From: an uncultured Lachnospiraceae bacterium
GTDB lineage: Bacteria > Bacillota > Clostridia > Lachnospirales > Lachnospiraceae
Direction of reading: 5' to 3'
Assembly (NCBI GenBank): GCA_945929965.1
Contig: CAMEOT010000002.1
Span: 1 to 64,000, forward strand
DNA length: 64,000 nucleotides
In this document: positions 43,152 through 52,522 of the stretch, in pieces
How positions within the stretch are numbered: the first letter of the stretch is position 1
Layout: every line of letters begins with the position of its first letter
Made by a program: the position numbers and the translations under genes
Notes under the pieces: generated by a model
The model's database searches: none
The model's input: the letters and a program-made list of their open reading frames with translations, nothing else
Told to the model about the DNA's origin: nothing

Positions 43152-44915
43152 TCAGCAATAATTCTGCATGACAAACTGCACTTCCGTCCTACCCTTATAG
43201 GTATTTTGGCCTACCTGATATACCACAGAAAGAGGAAAACTTCCTCTTCCGGCATAAAGTGCTTCTTCACTTCCGATACCATATTTTTCATTTAAGAAAG
43301 CTCCCAGCCTCTCCAGATCCCCGAAAAATACCACCGTCTGTATTGCACCTTCCGGTGTCTTCACCCGGAATCTGGCACAGGTCTTGTTGGCACCCATTTT
43401 AAATCCCGCCTGAAAGAGCAGATCCTTTTGTGCAAAAAGGGGCTTCGGATTCCCGGTTCCGAAAGGTTCTAATAACGCCAGTTCTCCTGCCAGGGCTTCG
43501 TCCGCATATCCCATGGGCATTGCCACATCAATATGTACTCTGGGAATAAAATCATCTTCTGTCAGCGTACAGTTTTTATTGAGAGCAATCCGCAGAGGTT
43601 CAATATCCTCCTCCCGCATGGACAGACCTGCTGCCAGTTTATGTCCACCGTACTTGGTAAAAAACTGTTTCACCTGCGTCATGGCATCATACATATGGTA
43701 AGCTTCGATAGAACGGCCGGATCCCTTCACACCGTCCTCTCCTTTGGTCAGGATGAATACCGGATGATGATATTTTTCCCTGACTTTCCCGGCAATGATT
43801 CCGGCAATGCTCTCATGGACCTCCGGCAGATAGATCACCATGACTTTATCCTCCGTCATGTGATGTTCCTGAATATATGTATCGGCTCGCTGGATCCCTT
43901 GTACTGTCAGGTTCTTGCGGCTTTCATTTAAGTCTTTCAGTTCTCTCGCCGCTGTCATGGCATCTGCTCTGGTAAAGCTCTGCAAAAGCTCCAGCGCCCT
44001 TTTCGCAGTATCCAGTCTGCCCGTAGCATTTAGGCAGGGACCCAGCACGAACCCCAGGTGATATGCACTCAGCCGGTCCGGAGCGATTTCATTGACTTCC
44101 ATCAACGCTTTCAGTCCTTCGTTATATCCTTTTTGGATCCGTTTCAGTCCTTCCTTTACCAGAATGCGATTCTCATCCTTTAGCTCCATAACATCGCATA
44201 CCGTGGAAAGTGCCGCGAATTCCAGCAGTTCATCCTGAATATTTATAAGCCCCGGATTCCCGGTCTTCTCCGTGATTGCCCAGATCACCTTCAGTGCCAC
44301 AACGCCGCCGCAGATGCCTTGAAATGGATAAGAACAATCACTGCGCTTGGGATCCACCACCGCCAGTGCCGGGGGCAGCTGTTCCTTCCGCTCCCCGTTT
44401 TCTTCTATATAAGGAACCTCATGATGATCCGTAACGATCACACGCATACCCAGGGAATTTGCCAGCTCGATCTGTGGTGCCGCGGCAATTCCGTTATCAC
44501 AGGTGACGATCATGCCGACACCTTCCCGTTTCGCCTCTTCGATCAGATGTTCATTCAGTCCGTATCCGTCATGGATTCTGTGGGGAATCGCCGTATCCAC
44601 CTGTGCGCCAAGCATCTGAAACCCTTTGGTCAGGATATAAGACGAGCAGATACCATCCACATCGTAATCTCCGATGACCCGGATATGCAGACCTTCCTTT
44701 ACCGCTTTCAGAATCTCCTCCACTGCCCTGTCCATATCCTTAAGCAGCCAGGGAGAATAGCAGTCCTCCAATTTCCCATAGAGGAACTTCTGGATCTGGC
44801 TCTCTTCCGTCAGATCCCGGTTTCTAAGGATCCTCGCCGTCACCGGACTGATATGAAATTCCTTCGCCCATTTATCAAAATCTGCCTTTTTCGCAGCCAC
44901 ATACCATTTTTCCAT
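43152..44915 (-). CDS. recJ: single-stranded-DNA-specific exonuclease RecJ
   Basis: 5'-3' exonuclease of the DHH superfamily used in recombination and mismatch repair. About 587 residues from ATG 44915 (MEKWYVAAKK) with a weak ribosome site GTGGGAA. Motifs: IGDYDVDGICS, VTDHHEVPY, GPCLNATGRLD and the DHHA1 GGHKLAAGLSM. Normal length. It has no close upstream partner here. Confidence 0.95.
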   Translation of the reverse strand: MEKWYVAAKKADFDKWAKEFHISPVTARILRNRDLTEESQIQKFLYGKLEDCYSPWLLKDMDRAVEEILKAVKEGLHIRVIGDYDVDGICSSYILTKGFQMLGAQVDTAIPHRIHDGYGLNEHLIEEAKREGVGMIVTCDNGIAAAPQIELANSLGMRVIVTDHHEVPYIEENGERKEQLPPALAVVDPKRSDCSYPFQGICGGVVALKVIWAITEKTGNPGLINIQDELLEFAALSTVCDVMELKDENRILVKEGLKRIQKGYNEGLKALMEVNEIAPDRLSAYHLGFVLGPCLNATGRLDTAKRALELLQSFTRADAMTAARELKDLNESRKNLTVQGIQRADTYIQEHHMTEDKVMVIYLPEVHESIAGIIAGKVREKYHHPVFILTKGEDGVKGSGRSIEAYHMYDAMTQVKQFFTKYGGHKLAAGLSMREEDIEPLRIALNKNCTLTEDDFIPRVHIDVAMPMGYADEALAGELALLEPFGTGNPKPLFAQKDLLFQAGFKMGANKTCARFRVKTPEGAIQTVVFFGDLERLGAFLNEKYGIGSEEALYAGRGSFPLSVVYQVGQNTYKGRTEVQFVMQNYC

Positions 44916-45000
44916 GCAGGTTCCCACTTTCGTAATTGTTTTTTCCTGAGACTCATTACATTATAGCATAAAAAAGCTTGTACATCTCCTTTTTTATGCA

Positions 45001-46005
45001 TCAGGTAGATTCCCGGATGATCAACGTTGGGAATGTGATATGGGACTGCACATAGAGATTCGGTCTTTTTATTTTTTGCAGGATATACTTTCCGGCCTGC
45101 ACCCCCATATCGTAGACGTCGATGTTGACGACAGAGAGCATGGGCTTCAGTATCTGAGAAAACGGGAAGTCGTCAAAGGTAATCACCTTTATCTCCTCCG
45201 GGATCAGGATTCCTCTGTCGTGCAGGGCATTCACACAACCGTAGGCGATATAATTATCTGCACACACTAACGCATCCGGACGTCTTCTATTCTCCAGGAT
45301 CTGCATGGTCATCCGGTAACCGCTGTCACAGACGGATTCTCCCTTTTTCACATATTCTCTAGGCAATAACACATCATGCTCTTTAAGCACTGTCAGGACT
45401 CCGTCAAGACGTCTCGCTGAGATCTGATCCTCCGGCTTGCCACCGATAAAAGCCACGGACTGACAGCCACGCTCCAGCAGATGCTTCGCCGCCAGTTCTC
45501 CCGCCAGCCGGTTATCGATATCGAGCCAGCAGAAATGACTGTTAAAATTCGGATTGCCGATCACAATATGCGGGATCTCATGAGTAAAAAGCAGTTCATC
45601 CAGTGCCTGGGAGATCACCGACGCATGGATCACAAACCCGTCTGCCTGCTTGGTATCCGCTGCATTCCGGATAAATTCCGCACAGTCTCCCGCTGCTATA
45701 TTCCTGACTACAAGCGTATAGTCCTTCTGTGCCAGCACTTCCTCCAACCCACACAAGATCTCAAACATCTGTGGATTGGCAAACCCGGTTCCTTTCCCCA
45801 GCTCTGCCACAAATATAATGGTTCGTGCAGACTGCCTGGCGAAATTTTTCGCCCGCAGATTCGGATGATAATCCAGCTCCTCCATAGCTTTTCGTACTTT
45901 ATCTGCCGTCTCCTGCGAAATTGAATAGGAGCCGTTCATCACTTTCGATACGGTTGCCGTAGAAGTTCCCGCCAGTTTTGCCACATCTTTAATGGTTGCT
46001 CCCAT
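45001..46005 (-). CDS. LacI family transcriptional regulator of the maltodextrin operon
   Basis: 334 residues: N-terminal helix-turn-helix TIKDVAKLAGTSTATVSKVMNG (hinge YHPNLRAKNFARQ) and a periplasmic-binding-like effector domain (NRLAGELAAKHLLERGCQSVAFIGG). Effector is inferred to be maltose or another alpha-glucan sugar from its place as last gene of the starch operon. Likely binds the paired palindromes around 52.2 kb. Similar to MalR of other Firmicutes; gene name not certain. Confidence 0.85.
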   Translation of the reverse strand: MGATIKDVAKLAGTSTATVSKVMNGSYSISQETADKVRKAMEELDYHPNLRAKNFARQSARTIIFVAELGKGTGFANPQMFEILCGLEEVLAQKDYTLVVRNIAAGDCAEFIRNAADTKQADGFVIHASVISQALDELLFTHEIPHIVIGNPNFNSHFCWLDIDNRLAGELAAKHLLERGCQSVAFIGGKPEDQISARRLDGVLTVLKEHDVLLPREYVKKGESVCDSGYRMTMQILENRRRPDALVCADNYIAYGCVNALHDRGILIPEEIKVITFDDFPFSQILKPMLSVVNIDVYDMGVQAGKYILQKIKRPNLYVQSHITFPTLIIREST

Positions 46006-46042
46006 CGTTCACCCTCCTCGCGCGATTTTCTCTGAGAATATT

Positions 46043-47788
46043 TTAATCCCTTGTCCTGATCAGTGCAAATCCTTTTGCTGCCAGCTGTCCTTCCTTAAGA
46101 CCTTCCTGCCAGAGAATCTCTCCGCCCAGCAGTTCTTCAGGAAGGGGGACGTTTTCCTCTTCCATATTCAGGAAAATACGGATACTCTCTCTACTGCCAT
46201 CTTCTTCCTCCAGATATCTTTCATAGCCATACACTCTGCTGTCCGGTTCCGCCAGTAACGTGCGATATTCTCCTCTTCGCAGCGTTCGTTCCCGTTTGCG
46301 CAGAGCAATTGCCTTCTGATATAGCAAAAACAAAGGACTGCTCTCATCCAGTGTATCCCAGGGCATGGGCTGTCTGTATTCCTCCTCCAGGATACCGGTC
46401 AGTCCCACCTCATCCCCATAGAATACAGAGGGCATTCCGGGGAAAGTCATCTGAAAGATCACCGCCAGGCGGAAGCTTTCTTCATCCTGGCACAGCGAGC
46501 GGAACCGGCTGACATCATGGCTGTCTAAAAGGTTTAACTGTGCATAGACCGTCTGCTTACGATAGCGCATACGCATATCCGTTATGCGGCTGTCAAACTC
46601 CCTGGCATCTGCCGTCTGCTCCCCAAAAAATCTCCGGCAGTGCTTACGGAAATCATAATTCATCGTAGAATCAAACATGGTTCCGTCCAGCCAGTGCGCC
46701 GCGCTCTCCCATACTTCTCCGATGAGAATGGCGTCGGGATCCACACTTTTTACGCTCTCTCTGAATTTTCTCCAGAAGCCATCATTGATCTCACTTGCCA
46801 CATCCAGCCGCCACCCATCGATATGGAATTTTTCCACCCAGTAGCGCCCCACTTTGCAGAAATATTCTGCAGTCTCTGGATTTGCCAGATTTAACTTCGG
46901 CATCATCCGTTCATAGCCAAAGCACTCGTATCCCGGATATTCCTCCGGATCCTCCGGTCGCACTACCGGATAGGTTAGTCCGTAGAACCAGTCTCTGTAA
47001 GCGGACTGTTCTCCTTTTTTCACCACATCATCAAAGGCGAAAAAATACCAGCCGCAATGATTGAATACACCGTCAATGATTACTTTCAGTCCGTTCGCAT
47101 GAAACACATCGATCAGCCGGTGAAAATCATCATCGGTTCCAAAGCAGGGATCAATGTGAAAATAATCTAACAGATCGTACTTATGATATTCTCCGGCGAC
47201 AAAGATCGGATTGATATAAACAGCGTTCACGCCCAGGTTCTTCAGGTATTCCACGTTCTCGCAGATCCCACGGATCGTACCGCCGAGCTTCCCCCTCGTC
47301 GCCACACCGCCCCATTCCTTCTCCTCTCCTCTGCCGCAAAGATACCGGTACTCAGTGGCAAAGCTGTCGGGAAAAATATTATAAATCATCGTATCCTGTG
47401 CCCATTCAGGAGGTGTAACAATATCTGCGCGGTGATTGAACGGCAGCTGATAATATTCCGAGCGGTCATCCACGGTATGATCCGTGAATCGTTCTCCGTA
47501 GTACAACACATCTTCCCTGCCATCGGACAATGTGAAATAATAGCAAAGTCTTTTATAGGGATGCTCCAGCGTAGTCTCCCAGTAATCGAATTCTTCCGTC
47601 TGCGCCACCACTGCCATCTTTTGTTCTGTAAAAAGCACCGGTGTCAGTCGGCATGCCCTGTCTCCATAATGAAGCCTGCATTCTGTCAGATCCCCTCTGC
47701 CTGCCCGCAGACGGATCACAATATGCTCTTCATCCGTCCCATAGGCATACTGGGACATGGGTATATGTAATACTGCACTTCGATTCAT
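46043..47788 (-). CDS. GH13 alpha-glucosidase / neopullulanase-like enzyme
   Basis: Cytoplasmic alpha-glucan hydrolase, 581 residues, no signal peptide. N-terminal beta-domain (CBM34-like), then (beta/alpha)8 barrel with the four GH13 regions: DGVFNHCG, GWRLDVASE (nucleophile Asp329), ILIGEVWE (acid/base Glu358), LLDSHD (Asp425). Region V (about residue 300, PKLNLANPE) is of the MPKLN type typical of neopullulanase/cyclomaltodextrinase (subfamily 20). Probably degrades maltodextrins brought in by the adjacent importer. Confidence 0.92.
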   Translation of the reverse strand: MNRSAVLHIPMSQYAYGTDEEHIVIRLRAGRGDLTECRLHYGDRACRLTPVLFTEQKMAVVAQTEEFDYWETTLEHPYKRLCYYFTLSDGREDVLYYGERFTDHTVDDRSEYYQLPFNHRADIVTPPEWAQDTMIYNIFPDSFATEYRYLCGRGEEKEWGGVATRGKLGGTIRGICENVEYLKNLGVNAVYINPIFVAGEYHKYDLLDYFHIDPCFGTDDDFHRLIDVFHANGLKVIIDGVFNHCGWYFFAFDDVVKKGEQSAYRDWFYGLTYPVVRPEDPEEYPGYECFGYERMMPKLNLANPETAEYFCKVGRYWVEKFHIDGWRLDVASEINDGFWRKFRESVKSVDPDAILIGEVWESAAHWLDGTMFDSTMNYDFRKHCRRFFGEQTADAREFDSRITDMRMRYRKQTVYAQLNLLDSHDVSRFRSLCQDEESFRLAVIFQMTFPGMPSVFYGDEVGLTGILEEEYRQPMPWDTLDESSPLFLLYQKAIALRKRERTLRRGEYRTLLAEPDSRVYGYERYLEEEDGSRESIRIFLNMEEENVPLPEELLGGEILWQEGLKEGQLAAKGFALIRTRD

Positions 47789-47806
47789 ACTTCCTCTTTC
47801 TGCGGT

Positions 47807-48649
47807 CTATCCCTTCACTCCACCGGAGGTCAGACCTTCTGTCATGTTCTTTTGCAATGCGAAAAATACGATCAGGATCGGCAGAGACACGATCAGGGAT
47901 GCTGCCGAGAAAATCGGCCAGCTTCCACTCATCTCCGTCGCCTGCAGCGAATATAATCCCGCCGCCAGCGTATAAGTATCGGATCCCGTCATGAAATTGA
48001 TGGCAAAAATATACTCGTTCCATACATAGACAAGAACCATCATAGCCGTTACCGCAATAGTAGGCTTAGCAAGCGGCAGTACAATCTTTGTCACCTGTTC
48101 TAACTGTGTGGCTCCGTCGATCATGGCTGCCTCCTCGATCTCCACCGGAATCGTGTCAAAATACCCCTTCATATTCCATAGTGCAAACACTGCCATCGTA
48201 CCGGTATACACAATGATCAGACCCGTCCTGGTATTGATCAGCCCCATAGGACTAAGCAGCTTATACAGCGCCGTCATGGACAAAAGGGACGGAAATGCAT
48301 AAAGTAAAATCAACAGCTTCAAAATCGCCTTTCTGCCGGGAAATCGTTTCCGGGAAAAAGCATACGCTGCAGGGATTCCGGTCCCCAGCGAGATCACCAG
48401 TGTGCTCACCGCCAGGATCAGACTGTTCTTCAGCCATAAAAGCACCGGTTTCTCGGTAAAAACCGCCTTATAATTCTGCAGGGTCATATGCTTTGGCAAA
48501 AAGGAAAAGTCAGATCCCAACAGGCTGTTCTCTGCATTCAGCGACACGGAAAACGCATATAATACCGGCACCAGCACGAAAAAGCATACCAGGATGAAAA
48601 ACACATTTACCGCTATAAGTACCAGCACATGTTTCGTCTTTTTACTCAT
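47807..48649 (-). CDS. maltodextrin ABC transporter permease (MalG type)
   Basis: 280-residue inner-membrane permease with six helices and the EAA loop (EAAMIDGATQLEQVTKIVLPLAKP) that contacts the ATPase. The N-terminus has the usual KKTKHVLVLIAVNVFFILVCFFV first helix. Overlaps malF by four bases. The ATPase is not in the operon and must be supplied in trans (MsmK-like), which is common in Firmicutes. Confidence 0.92.
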   Translation of the reverse strand: MSKKTKHVLVLIAVNVFFILVCFFVLVPVLYAFSVSLNAENSLLGSDFSFLPKHMTLQNYKAVFTEKPVLLWLKNSLILAVSTLVISLGTGIPAAYAFSRKRFPGRKAILKLLILLYAFPSLLSMTALYKLLSPMGLINTRTGLIIVYTGTMAVFALWNMKGYFDTIPVEIEEAAMIDGATQLEQVTKIVLPLAKPTIAVTAMMVLVYVWNEYIFAINFMTGSDTYTLAAGLYSLQATEMSGSWPIFSAASLIVSLPILIVFFALQKNMTEGLTSGGVKG

Positions 48650-49575
48650 CTGCGCTCCTCCTTTCTGCCGTTTGTCACCAGAGAAAACACTAACAACATT
48701 CCGAAGATCAGAATGGAGATAGCGGAACTGTATCCGTAATTGTTCGTAATGAATGCCTTCTCATAGGCATAGGTTAAAATGGTATGAATATTCGCACCGG
48801 TCTTGGATCCCACCTGCTGGGTCAGCAGATAGATGACATCGAACTGTTTAAAAGTCGTAAATGTCGTGATCATAACCGACGGTGCTATAATGGGACGAAT
48901 CATCGGAACCGTAATATATCTCGTCCGTTCCAGCCAGGTAGCACCATCTAGCAGCGCACTTTCGTAAAAGCTCCGGTCCACACTCTGCAGTGCCCCGTCA
49001 ATGATTGTGATCATGAAGGGTAACGCCAGCCAGAGGTTCACTGTCGTACAGCTGATGAATGCGATCACGTCACTTCCAAGCCATCTCACCGGTTCCATTC
49101 CCAGTCTGATCATCCATTGATTCAACAGACCGAACTGGGAATTGAACATTCCTGTCTTCCACAGCAGGATTGAAACATATCCCGGCATGGCCCAGGGGAA
49201 GATCAACAGGGTACGATAGACATTACGCAGTCGCAATCCCTTGACATTGAGAAGTGTTGCCATAATAAAAGCGATCACCAGCTGCAGCACCATATTTACC
49301 ACGGTCCACAATATCGTCACAAAAAGTGCCGTCAGGAAGCCATTGTCAAATACCAGCAAGGCATCCTTATAATTCTCCAGTCCAATGAACTCATAATTAT
49401 TCCAGTGATAAATATTCATATTGGTCATGGAGATATATCCTGTATAGAGGATTGGGAAGATTACGATCAACAGGATCAATACTAAGGACGGCAGTGACCA
49501 GCTGTATGCAAACAGTGTCTCTCTTCTTTTTTTATTCTGCTGTCTGTTCCCATGAGCATTTTTCATTCTTGCCAT
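48646..49575 (-). CDS. maltodextrin ABC transporter permease (MalF type)
   Basis: About 309 residues, six to seven transmembrane helices, and the EAA loop ESALLDGATWLERTRYITVPMIRP. The start is unclear: ATG 49575 (MARMKN) is preferred, GTG 49590 lies too near AAAGGAT, ATG 49566 also possible. Second half of a MalFG pair with the next gene. Confidence 0.9.
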   Translation of the reverse strand: MARMKNAHGNRQQNKKRRETLFAYSWSLPSLVLILLIVIFPILYTGYISMTNMNIYHWNNYEFIGLENYKDALLVFDNGFLTALFVTILWTVVNMVLQLVIAFIMATLLNVKGLRLRNVYRTLLIFPWAMPGYVSILLWKTGMFNSQFGLLNQWMIRLGMEPVRWLGSDVIAFISCTTVNLWLALPFMITIIDGALQSVDRSFYESALLDGATWLERTRYITVPMIRPIIAPSVMITTFTTFKQFDVIYLLTQQVGSKTGANIHTILTYAYEKAFITNNYGYSSAISILIFGMLLVFSLVTNGRKEERR

Positions 49576-49628
49576 ATTTATTCGTTCCACATCCTTTTGC
49601 CTGATTATGCCTGATTACGTAACGTCGC

Positions 49629-50888
49629 TTATTTCATGGATTCGATCAGCTGCAATGCTTCCTTCTGTGCTTTCTCCGCACTTTCCGCCACATCATTGCC
49701 CGCCATGTTGACATCCGTCAGCAGTCCGCTGGCTACGGTCCACATCACATCCATCTCCGGCAGATTCGGCATGGGCACCGCATTTTCCGCAGTCTCCTTC
49801 ATAGCCATGACCACTTCATCACCGCTTACTTCTTCATAACTGTAACAATTTTCTCTGGCAGGGGCACAGCCGCTGGCCTGTGCCAGCGCAATACCCACCT
49901 CGTCCTTCATAAGTACCCGCAGTACCTGCTCTACCGCATCCTTTTTATTCTCTGCTGCATTTTTCAGCACCTGAGCACCCTGTACTCCCATATAGGGGGC
50001 GATTGGTTTTCCGGTCTCATCGATTACAGGCATAGAGGCGATTCCTACGTCCATTCCGCTTTCTCTTACTGTCGGGATCAGCCAGGGACCGGCTATGGTT
50101 GCATGCGCCATTCCTTCTTTGAACAGAGTATTCACTGTGGCATACTCGGTTTCCCCCGGCATGAGATCCACGAACTTTTTATGATAGGCCAGGGCTTCCT
50201 CTGTCTCCGGCAGATTTAATCCCGGCTCTCCGGCGTCATTCAGGATATAGCCTCCGAATCCATTGATCCAGCCTGCCGCATAATAAGGGGTACTATGCTG
50301 TTCCACGAATCCATAATGTCCTCCATGGGTATTCTCCTGCATATAAGCATACAATTCCTCTGTGGTAGCCGGCACTTCCTCATCCTTCATGTAGAGACGG
50401 TTATACATAAAAAGTAAGGTCTCATAATAGATAGGAAGCTGATAGACCGTTCCCTTATAGGTCGCCGCTTCGATAGTGTTATCCATATAGGCATCCAGTT
50501 CCTCTGCCGGAATGATATCCGTGATAGGCGACAGTATGCCCATTTCTGCATAGACACCTATCTTATCATGGGCAAAAAAGTACATATCCGGAGCTGCCTT
50601 GGGATCATTTCCCACCATTTTCAGAGCTTCTGTCAGGTCGCTTTTTTTCTCCAGGACCACATGGATCTGCGGTTCTAATTGGGCAAATTTCTCTTCCAGA
50701 ACCTGCGTTACCGCATCCTCCTTGTCGTGCCAGATGGTGATTGTAACTTCTCCGTCCGTCTTCTCATCCTGCGCTGTCTGCTCCACCGTCTGACTGCCAC
50801 AGCCGGCCAGGCTGCCAATGGTCAGTCCTGCTGTCACGATCCATGCCCATACTCTGTTCCGGATTCTTTTCTGATTTTTATTCTTCAT
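49629..50888 (-). CDS. maltodextrin ABC transporter solute-binding lipoprotein
   Basis: Extracellular receptor, 419 residues. Signal peptide and lipobox LAGC (Cys about 28), then family-1 solute-binding fold with TITIWHDKEDAVTQVLEEKFAQ at the N-terminus, MYFFAHDKIGVYAEMG and AHATIAGPWL. Resembles maltose/maltodextrin receptors (MalE/MalX). Start ATG 50888 with AAGGAG at eight bases. Placed between the surface CBM26 protein and the permeases. Confidence 0.92.
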   Translation of the reverse strand: MKNKNQKRIRNRVWAWIVTAGLTIGSLAGCGSQTVEQTAQDEKTDGEVTITIWHDKEDAVTQVLEEKFAQLEPQIHVVLEKKSDLTEALKMVGNDPKAAPDMYFFAHDKIGVYAEMGILSPITDIIPAEELDAYMDNTIEAATYKGTVYQLPIYYETLLFMYNRLYMKDEEVPATTEELYAYMQENTHGGHYGFVEQHSTPYYAAGWINGFGGYILNDAGEPGLNLPETEEALAYHKKFVDLMPGETEYATVNTLFKEGMAHATIAGPWLIPTVRESGMDVGIASMPVIDETGKPIAPYMGVQGAQVLKNAAENKKDAVEQVLRVLMKDEVGIALAQASGCAPARENCYSYEEVSGDEVVMAMKETAENAVPMPNLPEMDVMWTVASGLLTDVNMAGNDVAESAEKAQKEALQLIESMK

Positions 50889-50936
50889 ATCCTGCACTCC
50901 TTTGATATGTACTCTCCTGCCGCTTGTTTTGATATC

Positions 50937-52127
50937 TTATTTCTGTGACTTTTTCTTTGAGACTGCCACTGCTGCGCCGCCTGCTGCCACTACCAGCACG
51001 CCGATCACGATGGGTACGACCGGTGTGGATTTCTCTGTATTCTCCGACGCTTCGTTTGTTGCTTCCACAGCTTCCACAGCCTCTTGTGTTGCCACAGTTT
51101 CGGTTGTCTCTTCCAGCGCGATTTCTTCATAAGATACGGTGTAATCCTCCGGACCGTTTATCGTAAGCCAGATATCCTTACCGGTCTCTACGGAAATATC
51201 CGTCGTCTGTACACTTCCTTCATTACCATTGACGATTATGGAATTCACCCAGCCGGGAATCTCCTTTACCAGCCAGCCGCCTTCGCCTTCCTCTAATGCC
51301 TCTCCGGGCCATGCTGCAAATGCGTTAGTGCCGTCCGGTGCCGACCACGCCCACAGACAGGGACCGTTCCAGTCTGCGGGAGCAGATACATGGATCGTCA
51401 CATTGGGAGTTTCTGCCTGATCCGGGTTCTTATAACTGAAATCATAAGTTCCGTCCGCTGCTACCGTTACCCAGAGTTCTGCGGGATCAATGGAAATGTC
51501 TTCTGTCTGTACGGTTCCTTCGTTCGCATTCACAATGATGGAGTTTACCCATACCGGAACCTTGATGCTGTACCAGCCATCTTCGCCTGCTTTCATCTCT
51601 TCCCCGGGCCATGCCGCAAAGGCATTGGTGCCATCCGGTGCCGACCACGCCCACAGGCAGGGGGCTTCCCAGGAATCATCTACTTTTGCATGTACCACAA
51701 ATTTCTCTACATAAGCCGGTGCCTCTCCGGTAGTCTTGCTCTCATAAGAGATCTCTACGGTGTCCGCTGCACTCACCGTGATCCATGCTGCATTGGTATC
51801 CAGAATCTGCTCCTCGGTCTGCACGCTGCCCTCATTGGCATTGACGATCACATGATTCGCCCATGCAGGAATCCAGATATAATACCAGCCGTCATTAGCT
51901 GCATCTGCTTCCATCTCCTCGCCGGGCCATGCTGTAAACGCATTATTGCCGTCGCTGTCCCACGCCCACACACAAGGATTTTCCCAGTCCTCCGGCACCT
52001 GCACATAAAGCGCATTTCTCTCTTCTGTATTCTGTGTTGTTTCTGCATTTGCCGTCATCGGCAGAATCCCGATCACCAGCAGAAGCATCATCAGAAATGA
52101 TCCACAACGTCTCATCAGCTTACTCAT
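50937..52127 (-). CDS. membrane-anchored triple CBM26 starch-binding protein
   Basis: 396 residues with no catalytic domain. Signal peptide (1-28, ANA cleavage), three starch-binding CBM26-like modules (about 38-130, 142-232, 243-334), each with the aromatic WAW, AWPGE and VNANEG/VNGNEG-VQT motifs, an acidic Thr/Glu linker (337-368), a transmembrane helix (369-389) and a basic tail. Modules 2 and 3 share nearly identical DNA, suggesting recent duplication. It would hold starch granules or dextrins at the cell surface for the importer. First gene of the operon, strong GAGAGGA site. Confidence 0.88.
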   Translation of the reverse strand: MSKLMRRCGSFLMMLLLVIGILPMTANAETTQNTEERNALYVQVPEDWENPCVWAWDSDGNNAFTAWPGEEMEADAANDGWYYIWIPAWANHVIVNANEGSVQTEEQILDTNAAWITVSAADTVEISYESKTTGEAPAYVEKFVVHAKVDDSWEAPCLWAWSAPDGTNAFAAWPGEEMKAGEDGWYSIKVPVWVNSIIVNANEGTVQTEDISIDPAELWVTVAADGTYDFSYKNPDQAETPNVTIHVSAPADWNGPCLWAWSAPDGTNAFAAWPGEALEEGEGGWLVKEIPGWVNSIIVNGNEGSVQTTDISVETGKDIWLTINGPEDYTVSYEEIALEETTETVATQEAVEAVEATNEASENTEKSTPVVPIVIGVLVVAAGGAAVAVSKKKSQK

Positions 52128-52186
52128 AATATCCTCTCTTTCCGATTCTACTTGTCTGTGTTATATTTTTGTAACCTTTCTGTCGT

Positions 52187-52200
52187 TTCAACCGTTTTAA
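52187..52200. promoter_or_regulatory. downstream LacI-family/cre-like operator
   Basis: TTCAACCGTTTTAA, a second CG-centred pseudo-palindrome, at about +22 to +35. Centre-to-centre distance to the upstream site is 82 bp, close to eight helical turns, so cooperative looping is possible. Confidence 0.45.
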
Positions 52201-52228
52201 AAAGTGCACTTTCCCTTGGGTTATTTTG

Positions 52229-52258
52229 ATTATAACGTTGCTGTTTCCGGATGGTCAA
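52229..52258 (-). promoter_or_regulatory. promoter of the starch/maltodextrin operon
   Basis: Minus-strand -35 TTGACC (52258-52253), 18-base spacer, perfect -10 TATAAT (52234-52229). The expected start is near 52222, giving a leader of about 95 bases. Confidence 0.7.
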
Positions 52259-52268
52259 TTTGATTTTA

Positions 52269-52282
52269 GGTAATCGTTTTCC
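52269..52282. promoter_or_regulatory. upstream LacI-family/cre-like operator
   Basis: GGTAATCGTTTTCC is a CG-centred pseudo-palindrome fitting LacI/CcpA-type sites. It lies at about -50 from the predicted start. Could be bound by the operon's own LacI regulator, CcpA, or both. Confidence 0.5.
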
Positions 52283-52441
52283 CTCTGATTTATTTATTTG
52301 TCACAGTTTCATTCTTCTATTTTTGGTTGTTATTTACAAATGTTTTTTAGGTTTCCTGCGTTTTCCTAAATATTTGTGAAAGTTTCACGAAAATGTTTCC
52401 TATGGAGTACCCATTAGAAATATGCACCGCAAGGCGCACAC

Positions 52442-52473
52442 AAAAAGAGATGGAAGCCTTTCGCTTCCATCTC
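52442..52473 (-). terminator. intrinsic terminator after secDF
   Basis: Perfect 11-bp stem GAGATGGAAGC/GCTTCCATCTC (52447-52457, 52463-52473), 5-base loop, then five T's on the minus strand. The remaining space up to the starch promoter (about 52285-52440) shows no gene or clear site. Confidence 0.85.
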
Positions 52474-52522
52474 CATTGAAAATACTTTTATGCTATTTTT
52501 ATTACTTTTTACTTATTCCTAC

